Positions 31,801-43,500 of a stretch of DNA of 64,000 nucleotides are shown here, piece after piece (within the stretch, counting starts at the first letter, position 1; each line of letters begins with the position of its first letter). The stretch is from Cyanophora paradoxa. Taxonomy: Eukaryota; Glaucocystophyceae; Cyanophorales; Cyanophoraceae. Position numbers and translations under genes: made by a program. The stretch is taken from contig QPMI01000564.1 in the NCBI GenBank assembly GCA_004431415.1, positions 1-64,000 on the forward strand, given 5' to 3'. The notes beneath the pieces were generated by a model. It saw only the letters and a program-made list of their open reading frames with translations, did no database searches and was not told the origin of the DNA.

Positions 31801-32141
31801 TATTTAGTTTGTCGAATCGATTGACTCCGGGGAAGTATAAAAACGAATTCCCAAATGCAAAGATCTTAGAATATGTGGGTTTGAGATCGAAACTTTACGC
31901 TTTCAGAACTGAAACCTATGAAAAAATAAAAATGTCCGGAACAGCATCGAAAGAAGTCCATTTTGACGATTTTAAGAAATGTCTATTCGAAGGTATCACC
32001 AAAACAGTAACAGTAAGAAACAAGCGACGGCAAGACCACAGCCTATATGATTTGGAGAGTAGAAGGGTGGCGCTAAACCAAATCAATAGCAAAAGGAAGA
32101 TATCAAACGACGGCATTCACAGTATCCCATTTGGTGTCTGA
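28861..32141 (+). pseudogene. polB: Family B DNA polymerase of Polinton type, frameshifted near C-terminus (element 1)
   Basis: Frame 1 (28861-31824, 987 aa) has the domain order typical of Polinton/Maverick protein-primed polymerases: an N-terminal YAILAHL...YPLHMS...GHYVAIVSLSRLL region, a CETCLSRF-x-LDLHIEANRC zinc finger, and a second zinc site CYICLQRF...VRDHCHQTGDYIGKAC. Then polymerase motif A DANNLYGYALSQP (D693), motif B MNNAIYGK (about 849-856) and motif C HDTDSF (D946, D948). The frame then breaks: the usual C-terminal part (PGKYKNEF...EYVGLRSKLYAF...LFEGITKT) continues two frames over to 32141. One extra or missing base near 31797-31810, in a TTATTTAGTTTG stretch, accounts for it. 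All catalytic motifs precede the break. It could be a sequencing error or real decay. Confidence 0.88.
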
Positions 32142-32325
32142 TACACTGTATCTATACTTCTCTTTTTATTTTTTCGGTCTCCTAAAAGTAATATACCTCG
32201 GAGGATATGTAATAACCATATACATTTTTGAAATGGATCTTTTGGGTCAATTTCATAGAAATTAGGTATGGGTTTCTCTTTCCATACTGGGTCATCCATT
32301 ATAAATATATCAGAGATTAAGTAGG

Positions 32326-32475
32326 ATGCGCACCATCTTAGCGAAAGTATTCCCATATGAGCTTGTGGATATCATAATGATCTATCACCATAAGACGTGT
32401 CCGAATTGCTTTAATACTCGTATAATCACCAAAGGTAAATGTGGAAAGATTCTTATTTGTATGTCTAAAATTTAA
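32326..32475 (+). CDS. Small FPYELVD-CxxC protein, 49 aa (element 1)
   Basis: A 49-codon ATG frame. The protein begins MRTILAKVFPYELVDIIM and carries TCPNC, then KCGKILIC. Element 2 has a matching protein on the minus strand at 60698-60877 (MRVLLARLFPYELVDLIM, TCPFC, KYGRIHLC). The shared (V/L)FPYELVDxIM followed by CPxC and a GxIxxC end suggests a small zinc-binding protein. The first motif faintly resembles the start of an F-box, which would hint at ubiquitin-ligase contact, but that is speculative. It overlaps the end of the minus-strand zinc-ribbon gene by 4 bp, tail to tail. Confidence 0.6.
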   Translation: MRTILAKVFPYELVDIIMIYHHKTCPNCFNTRIITKGKCGKILICMSKI

Positions 32476-32744
32476 TCAAAATACAACATAACGGGTTTCT
32501 CCTCTATGACTATTCCCCATGTTGTCCTTTTTCTGTATGCGTGAGAGTGTTTTTTAGAACACTGTCGGCAACCTGACCCCTTAATATGATTAAATCCGTA
32601 GGTTTGGAACGTTTTATTACATTGTAAGCATCTAACAGATACCTTTTCTTGCGCTTTCTTATAAACAGTGTCGGTATAATCAAATTTATCCTTACCATGG
32701 ACTGACACAGCGGTATCTATAAACTTTCTTGTTTTTTCATCCAT
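32472..32744 (-). CDS. Zinc-ribbon protein of the endonuclease-associated type, 90 aa (element 1)
   Basis: ATG-initiated minus-strand frame. The body reads RKFIDTAVSVHGKDKFDYTD, then YKKAQEKVSVRC-LQC, then FQTYGFNHIKGSGCRQCSKK. This matches the pattern (helix)-HG..KFDY...Y......V.V.C..C...F......H..G.GC..C found as a stand-alone or accessory DNA-binding module in phage and giant-virus homing endonucleases. Four Cys (CLQC, CRQC) form the probable zinc site. No catalytic nuclease domain is present in the 90 residues, so this may be a remnant of a homing endonuclease or a DNA-binding protein in its own right. Confidence 0.6.
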   Translation of the reverse strand: MDEKTRKFIDTAVSVHGKDKFDYTDTVYKKAQEKVSVRCLQCNKTFQTYGFNHIKGSGCRQCSKKHSHAYRKRTTWGIVIEEKPVMLYFD

Positions 32745-32764
32745 TCCCTATATATACCTTAGAT

Positions 32765-33610
32765 TTATGGTTGTGGATCGCTACCGCCGACGGGATTGTA
32801 TAGATTGGTATTTAGATACTGACCGAATCGGTTAGCTGTTGCGATTGCGTCGTTTCTTTCGGCATACATAATAACTCTGTAATTTCCGAGTTGTGTAGCT
32901 CTTATTATAAATTGGTTATCCTGTGTATCTAAAAGAGGTATTGAGTGGAACGCCTGACCGAAATTATCTATGGGGATAATGTGTATCGTTAGGCGCGGTC
33001 TTGCTCCATCGGTTCTTCTACATAATGCGTAGATGTCCTCAGGTATCATGTCTATATATCTATAATGATTTCCTAACGGTTCTAAAACATCGGCTACCGC
33101 TGTTTGTAAACTAATAACGATTGTATAAATCTTTATAATATACGGCTCATTCATACCTGGGCAATATGTCCTAATTCGTGTGTTTGCATCATCAGGATTT
33201 GGTTGATCATTAACCAATAGAGGCGCTCCAATGATACCACCAACTCGGAGGCCATCACCAATGTAAGCGCCTCCCGATCTACATTTAATTGCTCCGTTTC
33301 TCGATTCATAAGCAAAGTTAGTAACCTTGTTATCATCGTTATAACTGTCGGGATCTCCATAAAAAGCGTTAAAGTTTGCATTTGTAACAAGAAGTTTCGT
33401 AGTTTTCACGATTCCATTATTTTTGTCACATCTTAACTCTTTGAGTCGCAATTTATGCCTATCACCAAAAGTATTAAGAGTAGGTGCAAGTTCGGTAGAT
33501 TCGAGACCATCGACATTATCGATAACAGCATGTTGTAATACGTGATTAGCTGGCGCGGCTAATGAAAGTTGCGCTGTTAAGATACGCTCAGGTGGAGCGG
33601 GTGCCGCCAT
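32765..33610 (-). CDS. Fibre-like virion protein with shared N-terminal anchor, 281 aa (element 1)
   Basis: The N-terminal ~110 residues align with those of the neighbouring gene (33630-34472) and of the S74 fibre in element 2: (H)xVxxxxxxVESTExAxxxNxF, then LKELRCDKNNGIVKTTKLLV (VKELRADK in the others), NANFNA and RSGGAYIG. The remainder differs between the proteins, as expected for an attachment protein with a constant virion-anchoring end and a variable distal end. No signal peptide or membrane segment. It is 20 bp downstream of its paralogue on the same strand, so probably co-transcribed. Role as host-attachment fibre is inferred. Confidence 0.6.
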   Translation of the reverse strand: MAAPAPPERILTAQLSLAAPANHVLQHAVIDNVDGLESTELAPTLNTFGDRHKLRLKELRCDKNNGIVKTTKLLVTNANFNAFYGDPDSYNDDNKVTNFAYESRNGAIKCRSGGAYIGDGLRVGGIIGAPLLVNDQPNPDDANTRIRTYCPGMNEPYIIKIYTIVISLQTAVADVLEPLGNHYRYIDMIPEDIYALCRRTDGARPRLTIHIIPIDNFGQAFHSIPLLDTQDNQFIIRATQLGNYRVIMYAERNDAIATANRFGQYLNTNLYNPVGGSDPQP

Positions 33611-33629
33611 TTAATATATTAAAACATAA

Positions 33630-34472
33630 TTATGGTGTGGGATCACCTGGGAATGGATCATCGTAGAAGTTATTTAGGTTGTTATCGGGATTGAGACCAC
33701 GTGTAGCCGCCACAGCGGCTGGATCTGTTCGCATTCCGAAAATGAGAATATCATAACCTCCTACTTCTGTCGTCCAAACATTAAACGTAGCAGGGTTCTG
33801 GTTGTCGAATTCCACCCAACCTCTACCGTGTCCGATTCCCTGAACAAAGAAAGTATAAGCCGGACCAATAATACCATTTTGTGAACGACATATAGACTCA
33901 ATAGATTTAGGAATAGCAATATTTGGTAATAACCAATTTCCCATAATTCCATCGGGTTGTGTTGCATTTACGTTATCTACCCCAACTCTGACCATTCCAA
34001 ACACATACGGATAATCACCACATGGAGTATACATACGGATACGTTGCGGATTGTCCGCATGCTCAGGTAGAGTATCGGGAATATCGGTAACAGCAACGGA
34101 GGATGCAAGCATACCCGACACAGGACAACCGCCACCAATAACAGCGCCTCCCGATCGGACAACAGCGGCGGCACGTTCTCCGTCAAAATCTAACGTTCTA
34201 ATATCCACACCCCATGCGTCAGGTTGCCCAATACCCGCGTTAAAATTCGCATTTGTTACAAGAAGCTGAGTCGTTTTAACCACTCCCGAATTCTTATCGG
34301 CTCGGAGTTCTTTTACTCGTATCATACTGTTTTTATCGAATGCATTCGCGGAATTAGCGCGTTCCGTAGATTCCACACCGCGGATTTCGTCGGCTACCTC
34401 ATGTTGTCGAAAATGGACGGCGGGCGATCCCAAAGCGTAAACAGGTAATTGCACACGATTATATTCGCCCAT
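33630..34472 (-). CDS. Fibre-like virion protein with shared N-terminal anchor, 280 aa (element 1)
   Basis: Paralogue of 32765-33610. Shared N-terminal elements are EIRGVESTERANSANAFDKN, IRVKELRADKNSGVVKTTQL and NANFNAG, then RSGGAVIGGG near residue 110. The distal part (from about residue 115) is different, although both end in a small beta-rich region followed by a Pro/Asn-rich tail. Read from the minus strand, the gene is preceded by TTTTTCTTTCCTTCTTAGTAAAAG, a string close to the viral promoter motif (TTTTCT-N-CTTAGTAA). It is the last element 1 gene before the right-hand repeat array begins ~120 bp away. Confidence 0.6.
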   Translation of the reverse strand: MGEYNRVQLPVYALGSPAVHFRQHEVADEIRGVESTERANSANAFDKNSMIRVKELRADKNSGVVKTTQLLVTNANFNAGIGQPDAWGVDIRTLDFDGERAAAVVRSGGAVIGGGCPVSGMLASSVAVTDIPDTLPEHADNPQRIRMYTPCGDYPYVFGMVRVGVDNVNATQPDGIMGNWLLPNIAIPKSIESICRSQNGIIGPAYTFFVQGIGHGRGWVEFDNQNPATFNVWTTEVGGYDILIFGMRTDPAAVAATRGLNPDNNLNNFYDDPFPGDPTP

Positions 34473-34596
34473 TGCTTCTTTTACTAAGAAGGAAAGAAAA
34501 ATAAACCATTAAGCCAATGTGATAAGATTCGATCCAAGAGATTGGTAAGCGGTCGTTAGACATTGGAGGTTTGATGTCATCGCTTTAAGATTAGAA

Positions 34597-37500
34597 CAAG
34601 CCCTGGGCCCCTGCGGGTCCCAAACATCGGGCGAAGCCTCAGCGGCCCTCCTCGCGCCCCCCTTGTTCATCGCGGCCCGTCGTTGCTGTTGCTGGGTCGG
34701 TGGGGCAGGGAGAGGAGAGGGGAGGGCTGCTGAGAGGGAATATAATTATGGGGGGAGTTGTCCTGAGATGAGTTGTCGTAACAGAATATAATTATGGAAT
34801 AAGGGGAATTGGTGAGTATATAATGAGGGGAGGAGTGGTGCTGCCAATCAGCTAGCTGTAGTTGAGCTCGAGGCCTGAGGAAATTGAGAGGAGATTGTTG
34901 AGGGGACGGGCGAGGTTCTCGCGGCCAGGCGCATGCGCTGAGCTTACAAATCGCTTAAACAGAATCTCGGATGCATACAGGATCGATGTCCAGGGCTGCG
35001 GAGGCGAGGGCGCCGAGAAATATGTGCAGGCCTGTCCAGGATCGAAATTTTCGCGTCGGCTGGGTTCTCGTGCTCTTTCGCGCCCACAGAGGTCGCGCAA
35101 GGCTTCGTTTAGATCTGAAATGAATACTGTAGCGATGGGCATGGGTGAGGATGCGATGGCGCGCAGAAAGATGCGCAGGTCCGTCGAGGATCGAATTTTC
35201 GGGGTCGACTGGGTCCTCGCGGCGCGGCGCATTTAGAGACCGTGCGGAAGTCTTCTCTTACATCTCAAATGCATATACTATCGTTCCGCGCATGCGCCGC
35301 GGCGTCGGCGCGCGGAGAGATGCCCGGGGCCGTGGAGGATCGAATTTGCGCCGTCGGGCACCTTGCTGCGCTGTTCCGGCTCCGAAAAGCGGATATCTGG
35401 AGTGCGCAGGCCCTGCTATGCCTATGCGCGCCAGTACGCATCGAATGCGCGCGTCGGGGGACCGCCCGGAACCGGCAGGATCAGATTTTCGGCCGACTCT
35501 CTGGACTGGAGTGTCGGCGGCGGCCGAAATCGAGCTTGCCGTGATGCGCACGCTCTTGGCTGTCATTCTGACCGTTGTGGAGCCTCTCTGGCGCGCTTTC
35601 GTCGCGGGACCGGGTCCCACTTTTTGGGATTTCGCGATCGAACCCCGGGGTATAAATACCGGAATTGATCCGTGAGGGAAATTTGATTTTCGCACGATGC
35701 CTACGGGAGAGCGATCGTCTTAGGTAAATTCTAGGGGAGCTATGAGTGCGAAAATAGATCAATGGAGCCGTGTAACTCTGTGTCACGTCGGAGACCGGTC
35801 GCCTTCGTTGCGGAGGTTGCGAATCTGGACGCTCGGACCAATCGGACTCGAGTGGAAAAAAAATAGAACCGGTCGTTCACCATCGATCAACGGACAAGCC
35901 CTGGGCCCCTGCGGGTCCCAAACATCGGGCGAAGCCTCAGCGGCCCTCCTCGCGTCCCCCTTAATCATCGCGGCCCGTCGTGGCTGTCTTTGGGTTGGTG
36001 GGGCAGGGAGAGGGGAGGGGAGGGCTGCTGAGAGGGAATATAATTCTGGGAGGAGTTGTCCTGAGAGGAGTTGTCCTGAGAGAATATAATTATGTTATAA
36101 GGGGATCGGAATTGCTGCGGCTGAGAGAGGATATAATGTGGGGAGGAGTGGTGCTGCCAATCATGCTGCTAGCTGTAGTTGAGCTCGAGGCCCTGAGGGA
36201 ATTGAGAGGAGATTGTTGAGGGGAGGGGCGAGGTTCTCGCGGCCAGGCGCATGCGCAGAGCTTGCGAATCGCTTAAACAGAATCTCGAACGCATATAGCA
36301 TCGATGTCCAGGGCTGCAAAGACAAGGGCGCGCGGAAATATATGCAGGACTGTCCAGGATCGAAAATTTGGCGTCGGCTGGGTTCTCGTGCTCTTTCGCG
36401 CCCACCCAGCTTGCGAAAAGGTTTAAAAAGCTCTCAAATGAATATTGTAGCGATGGGCATGGGTGAGGATGCGAGGGCGCGCGGAAAGATGCGCAGGTCC
36501 GTCCAGGATCGAATTTTCGGGGTCGGCTGGGTCCTCGCGGCCCGGCGCATTTAGAGACCGTGCGAAAGGCTTCTTCTATATCTCAAATGCATATACTATT
36601 GATGCGCGCTGCGCCGCGGCGTGGGCGCGCGGAAAGCTGCCGGGGGCTGTGCAGGATCGAATTTTCGCCGTCGGACACCTGCCTGCGCTGTTCCGGCTCC
36701 AAAAAGCGGATATCTGGAGGGCGCAGGCCCTGCTATGTCTATGCGCGCCAGTACGCATCGAATGCGCGCGTCGGGGGACCGGTCGGAACCGGCAGGATCA
36801 GATTTTCGGCCGACTCTCTGGACTGGAGCGTCGACGGCGGCCGAAATCGAGCTTGCAGCGGTGCGCGCGCTCTTGGCTGTCATTCTGAGCGCTCTGGTGC
36901 GTCCCTGGCGCGCCTTCGTCGCGGGACCGGGTCCCACTTTTTGGGATTTCGCGATCGAACCCCGGGGTATAAGTACTGGAATTGATCCTGGAGGGAAATT
37001 CGATTTTCGCGCGATGCCCACGGGAGAGCGATCGTCTTGGGTAAATTCTAGGGGAGCTATGAGTGCGAAAATAGATCAATGGAGGCGTGTAACTCTGTGT
37101 GACGTCGGAGACCGTTCGCCTTCATTGCGGAGGTTGCGAATCTGGACTCTCGGACCAATCGGACTCGAGTGGAAAAAAAATAGATGGGGACGTTCACCAT
37201 CGATTTACGGAAGAGGCTTCGCCCGACAAGCCCTGGGCCCCTGCGGGTCCCAAACATCGGGCGAAGCCTCAGCGGCCCACCTCGCGTCCCCCTTAATCAT
37301 CGCGGCCCGTCGTGGCTGTCTTTGGGTTGGTGGGGCAGGGAGAGGGGAGGGGAGGGCTGCTGAGAGGGAATATAATTCTGGGAGGAGTTGTCCTGAGAGG
37401 AGTTGTCCTGAGAGAATATAATTATGTTATAAGGGGATCGGAATTGCTGCGGCTGAGAGAGGATATAATGTGGGGAGGAGTGGTGCTGCCAATCATGCTG

Positions 37501-40500
37501 CTAGCTGTAGTTGAGCTCGAGGCCCTGAGGGAATTGAGAGGAGATTGTTGAGGGGAGGGGCGAGGTTCTCGCGGCCAGGCGCATGCGCAGAGCTTGCGAA
37601 TCGCTTAAACAGAATCTCGAACGCATATAGCATCGATGTCCAGGGCTGCAAAGACAAGGGCGCGCGGAAATATATGCAGGACTGTCCAGGATCGAAAATT
37701 TGGCGTCGGCTGGGTTCTCGTGCTCTTTCGCGCCCACCCAGCTTGCGAAAAGGTTTAAAAAGCTCTCAAATGAATATTGTAGCGATGGGCATGGGTGAGG
37801 ATGCGAGGGCGCGCGGAAAGATGCGCAGGTCCGTCCAGGATCGAATTTTCGGGGTCGGCTGGGTCCTCGCGGCCCGGCGCATTTAGAGACCGTGCGAAAG
37901 GCTTCTTCTACATCTGAAATGCATATACTATTGATGCGCGCATGCGCCGCGGCGTGGGCGCGCGGAAAGCTGCCGGGGGCTGTGCAGGATCGAATTTGCG
38001 CTGTCGGGTACCTTCCTGCGCTGTTCCGGCTCCGAAAAGCGGATATCTGGAGTGCGCAGGCCCTGCTATGTCTATGCGTGCCAGTACGCATCGATTGCGC
38101 GCGTCGCGGGACCGGCCGGAACCGGCAGGATCAAAATTTCGGCCGACTCTCTGGACTGGAGCGTCGAGGGCGGCCCGGCGGCCGAAATCGAGCTTGCCGC
38201 GATGCGCGCGCTCTTGGCTGTCATTGTGACCGCTCTGGCGCGTCCCTGGCGCGCTTTCGTCGCGGGACCGGGTCCCACTTTTTGGAGTTTCGCGATCGAG
38301 CCCCGGGGTATAAATACCGGAATTGATCCTGGAGGGAAATTCGATTTTCGCGCGATGCCCACGGGAGAGCGATCGTCTTAGGGGAGCTTCGAGTCCAAAA
38401 ATAAGTGTCACGTCCGCGGACAGTCAAATCACCTCGAGGACCGGTCGCCTTCATTGCGGAGGTTGCGAATCTGGACGCTCGGACCAATCGGACTCGAGTG
38501 GAAAAAAAATAGAACCGGTCGTTCACCATTGACATACGGAAGAGGCTTCGCCCGACAAGCCCTGGGCCCCTGCGGGTCCCAAACATCGGGCGAAGCCTCA
38601 GCAGCCCTCCTCGCGCCCCCCTTGTTCATCGCGGCACGTCGTGGCTGTTGCTGGGTCGGTGGGGCAGGGAGAGGGGGGGGGGAGGGATGCTGAGAGGAAA
38701 TATAATTATGGGGGGAGTTGTCCTGAGTGGAGTTGTCGTGAGAGAATATAATTATGGAATTAGGGGAATTGGTGAGAATATAATGAGGGGAGGAGTGGTG
38801 CCGCCAATCAGCTAGCTGTAGTTGAGCTCGAGGCCCTGAGGAAATTGAGAGGAGATTGGTGAGGGGAGGGGCGAGGTTCTCGCGGCCAGGCGCATACGTA
38901 GAGCTTATGAATCGCTTAAACATAAACAGAGTCTGGAATGCATACAGGATCGATTCCAGGGCTGCGGAGGCGAGGGCGCGCGGAAATATGTGCAGGCCTG
39001 TCCAGGATCGAAAATTCGGCGTCGGCTGGGTTCTCGTTCTCTTTCGCGGCCACAGAGGTTGCGGAAGGCTTCGTTTAGATCTCAAATGAATACTGTAGCG
39101 ATGGGCATGGGAGAGGACGCGAGGGCGCGCGGAAAGATGCGCAGGTCCGTCGAGGATCGAATTTTCGGGGACGGCTGGGTCCTCGCGGCCCGGCGCATTT
39201 ACAGACCGTGCGGAAGTCTTCTTCTACATCTCAAATGCATATACTATTGATCCGCGCATGCGCCGCGGCGTCGGCGCGCGGAAAGTTGCCCGGGCCTGAG
39301 CAGGATCGAATTTTTGACATCGGGCACCTTCCTGCGCTGGTCCGGCTCCGAAAAGAGGATATCTGGAGTGCGCAGGCCCTGCTATGTCTATGCGCGCCAG
39401 TACGCATCGAATGCGCGCGTTGGGGGACCGGACGGAACCGGCAGGATCAAAATTTCGGCCGACTCTTCGGACTGGAGCGTCGGCGGCGGCCAAAATCGAG
39501 CTTGCCGCAATGGTCGCGCTCTTGGCTGTCATTCTGACCTCTCTGGCGCGTTCCGCTTTCGTCGCGGGACCGGGTCCCACTTTTTGAAATTTCGCGATCG
39601 AGGCGGGGTATAAATACCGGAATTGATCCGTGAGAGAAATTCGATTTTCGCGCGACGTCCACGGGAGAGCGGTCGTCTTGGGCAAATTCTAGGGGAGCTA
39701 TGAGTGCGAAAATAGATCAATGGAGCCGTGTAACTCTGTGTGACGTCGGAGATCGTTCGCCTTCATTGCGGAGGTTGCGACTCTGGACGCTCGGACCAAT
39801 CGGACTCGAGTGGAAAAAAAATAGATGGGGACGTTCACCATCGATCTACGGAAGAGGCTTCGCCCGACAAGCCCTGGGCCCCTGCGGGTCCCAAACATCG
39901 GGCGAAGCCTCAGCGGCCCTCCTCGCGCCCCCCTTGTTCATCGCGGCCCGTCGTTGCTGTTGCTGGGTCGGTGGGGCAGGGAGAGGAGAGGGGAGGGCTG
40001 CTGAGAGGGAATATAATTATGGGGGGAGTTGTCCTGAGATGAGTTGTCGTAACAGAATATAATTATGGAATAAGGGGAATTGGTGAGTATATAATGAGGG
40101 GAGGAGTGGTGCTGCCAATCAGCTAGCTGTAGTTGAGCTCGAGGCCTGAGGAAATTGAGAGGAGATTGTTGAGGGGACGGGCGAGGTTCTCGCGGCCAGG
40201 CGCATGCGCTGAGCTTACAAATCGCTTAAACAGAATCTCGGATGCATACAGGATCGATGTCCAGGGCTGCGGAGGCGAGGGCGCCGAGAAATATGTGCAG
40301 GCCTGTCCAGGATCGAAATTTTCGCGTCGGCTGGGTTCTCGTGCTCTGTCGCGGCCGCAGAGGTCGCGCAAGGCTTCGTTTAGATCTCAAATGAATACTG
40401 TAGCGATGGGCATGGGTGAGGACGCGAGGGCGCGCAGAAAGATGCGCAGGTCCGTCGAGGATCGAATTTTCGGGGACGGCTGGGTCCTCGCGGCCCGGCG

Positions 40501-43500
40501 CATTTAGAGACCGTGCGGAAGTCTTCTCCTACATCTCAAATGCATATACTATCGTTCCGCGCATGCGCCGCGGCGTCGGCGCGCGGAGAGATGCCCGGGG
40601 CCGTGGAGGATCGAATTTGCGCCGTCGGGCACCTTGCTGCGCTGTTCCGGCTCCGAAAAGCGGATATCTGGAGTGCGCAGGCCCTGCTATGCCTATGCGC
40701 GCCAGTACGCATCGAATGCGCGCGTCGGGGGACCGCCCGGAACCGGCAGGATCAGATTTTCGGCCGACTCTCTGGACTGGAGTGTCGGCGGCGGCCGAAA
40801 TCGAGCTTGCCGTGATGCGCACGCTCTTGGCTGTCATTCTGACCGTTGTGGAGCCTCTCTGGCGCGCTTTCGTCGCGGGACCGGGTCCCACTTTTTGGGA
40901 TTTCGCGATCGAACCCGGGGTATAAATACCGGAATTGATCCGTGAGGGAAATTTGATTTTCGCACGATGCCTACGGGAGAGCGATCGTCTTAGGTAAATT
41001 CTAGGGGAGCTATGAGTGCGAAAATAGATCAATGGAGCCGTGTAACTCTGTGTCACGTCGGAGACCGGTCGCCTTCGTTGCGGAGGTTGCGAATCTGGAC
41101 GCTCGGACCAATCGGACTCGAGTGGAAAAAAAATAGAACCGGTCGTTCACCATCGATCAACGGACAAGCCCTGGGCCCCTGCGGGTCCCAAACATCGGGC
41201 GAAGCCTCAGCGGCCCACCTCGCGTCCCCCTTAATCATCGCGGCCCGTCGTGGCTGTCTTTGGGTTGGTGGGGCAGGGAGAGGGGAGGGGAGGGCTGCTG
41301 AGAGGGAATATAATTCTGGGAGGAGTTGTCCTGAGAGGAGTTGTCCTGAGAGAATATAATTATGTTATAAGGGGATCGGAATTGCTGCGGCTGAGAGAGG
41401 ATATAATGAGGGGAGGAGTGGTGCTGCCAATCATGCTGCTAGCTGCAGTTGAGCTCGAGGCCCTGAGGGAATTGAGAGGAGATTGTTGAGGGGAGGGGCG
41501 AGGTTCTCGCGGCCAGGCGCATGCGCAGAGCTTGCGAATCGCTTAAACAGAATCTCGAACGCATATAGCATCGATGTCCAGGGCTGCAAAGACAAGGGCG
41601 CGCGGAAATATATGCAGGACTGTCCAGGATCGAAAATTTGGCGTCGGCTGGGTTCTCGTGCTCTTTCGCGCCCACCCAGCTTGCGAAAAGGTTTAAAAAG
41701 CTCTCAAATGAATATTGTAGCGATGGGCATGGGTGAGGATGCGAGGGCGCGCGGAAAGATGCGCAGGTCCGTCCAGGATCGAATTTTCGGGGTCGGCTGG
41801 GTCCTCGCGGCCCGGCGCATTTAGAGACCGTGCGAAAGGCTTCTTCTATATCTCAAATGCATATACTATTGATGCGCGCTGCGCCGCGGCGTGGGCGCGC
41901 GGAAAGTTGCCCGGGGCTGTGCAGGATCGAATTTTCGCCGTCGGACACCTGCCTGCGCTGTTCCGGCTCCAAAAAGCGGATATCTGGAGTGCGCAGGCCC
42001 TGCTATGTCTATTCGCGCCAGTACCCATCGAATGCGCGCGTCGGGGGACCGGCCGGAACCAGCAGGATCAAAATCGTGGCGTTCGCGCGCGGAAAGTTGC
42101 CCGGGGCTGTGCAGGATCGAATTTTCGCCGTCGGACACCTGCCTGCGCTGTTCCAGCTCCAAAAAGCGGATATCTGGAGGGCGCAGGCCCTGCTATGTCT
42201 ATGCGCGCCAGTACGCATCGAATGCGCGCGTCGGGGGACCGGTCGGAACCGGCAGGATCAGATTTTCGGCCGACTCTCTGGACTGGAGCGTCGACGGCGG
42301 CCGAAATCGAGCTTGCAGCGGTGCGCGCGCTCTTGGCTGTCATTCTGAGCGCTCTGGCGCGTCCCTGGCGCGCCTTCGTCGCGGGACCGGGTCCCACTTT
42401 TTGGGATTTCGCGATCGAACCCCGGGGTATAAGTACTGGAATTGATCCTGGAGGGAAATTCGATTTTCGCGCGATGCCCACGGGAGAGCGATCGTCTTGG
42501 GTAAATTCTAGGGGAGCTATGAGTGCGAAAATAGATCAATGGAGGCGTGTAACTCTGTGTGACGTCGGAGACCGTTCGCCTTCATTGCGGAGGTTGCGAA
42601 CCTGGACGGTCGGACCAATTGCAGAGCGGTGGAAAAAAAATAGATGGGGACGTTCACCATCGATTTACGGAAGAGGCTTCGCCCGACAAGCCCTGGGCGA
42701 AGCCTCAGCCGCCCTCCTCGCGCCCCCCTTTATCATCGCGGCCCGTCGTTGCTGTTGCTGGGTCGGTGGGGCAGGGAGAGGTGAGGGGAGGACTGGTGAG
42801 ATGGAATATAATAATGGGAGCACTTTTCCTGCAGGGCATAAGGGGAGAAAGTTAAGAGGAGTTTGAGGAGGCGCTGGGTCGGTGGGGAAGGTCTAGGAAG
42901 AGGGGAGGGCTGTTGAGAGGGAATATAATTATGGGAGGAGTTGTCCTGAGAGGAGTTGTTAAGGGGAGTTTGAGGAGGCGCTGGGTCGGTGGGGAAGGTC
43001 TAGGAAGAGGGGAGGGCTGTCGAGAGGGAATATAATTATGGGAGGAGTTGTCCTGAGAGGAGTTGTCCTGAGAGAATATAATTATGTATTTAGGGTAATT
43101 GGTTGAGCTGAGAGAGAATATAATGAGGGGAGGAGTGGTGCTGCCAATCAGCTAGGTGTAGTTGAGCTCGAGGCCCTGAGGAAATTGAGAGGAGATTGGT
43201 GAGGGGAGGGGCGAGGTTCTCGCGGCCAGACGCATGCGCAGAGCTCGCGAATCGCTTAAACAGAGTCTAGAATGCATACATGATCGATGTCCAGGGATGC
43301 AGAGGCCAGGGCGTGCGAAAATATGTGCAGGCCTGTCCAGGATCGAAATTTTCGCGTCGGCTGGGTTCTCGTGCTCTTTCGTGCCCTCAGAGCTTGCGAA
43401 AGAGTTTAAAAAGCTCTCAAATGAATACTGTAGCGATGGGCATGGGTGAGGACGCGAGGGCGCGCGGAAAGATGCGCAGGTCCGTCCAGGATCGAATTTT

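Noticed and set aside
32117-32356. 79-codon minus-strand frame between polymerase and zinc-ribbon genes
   Set aside because: Overlaps the polymerase end and the start of the conserved 49-residue gene, with no homologue in element 2.
32765-34472. Adenovirus-type protease or Polinton integrase
   Set aside because: I looked for these hallmark Polinton genes across both elements and saw no retroviral-type integrase or cysteine protease signature. Their absence favours Polinton-like viruses over classical Mavericks, though element 2 is incomplete.
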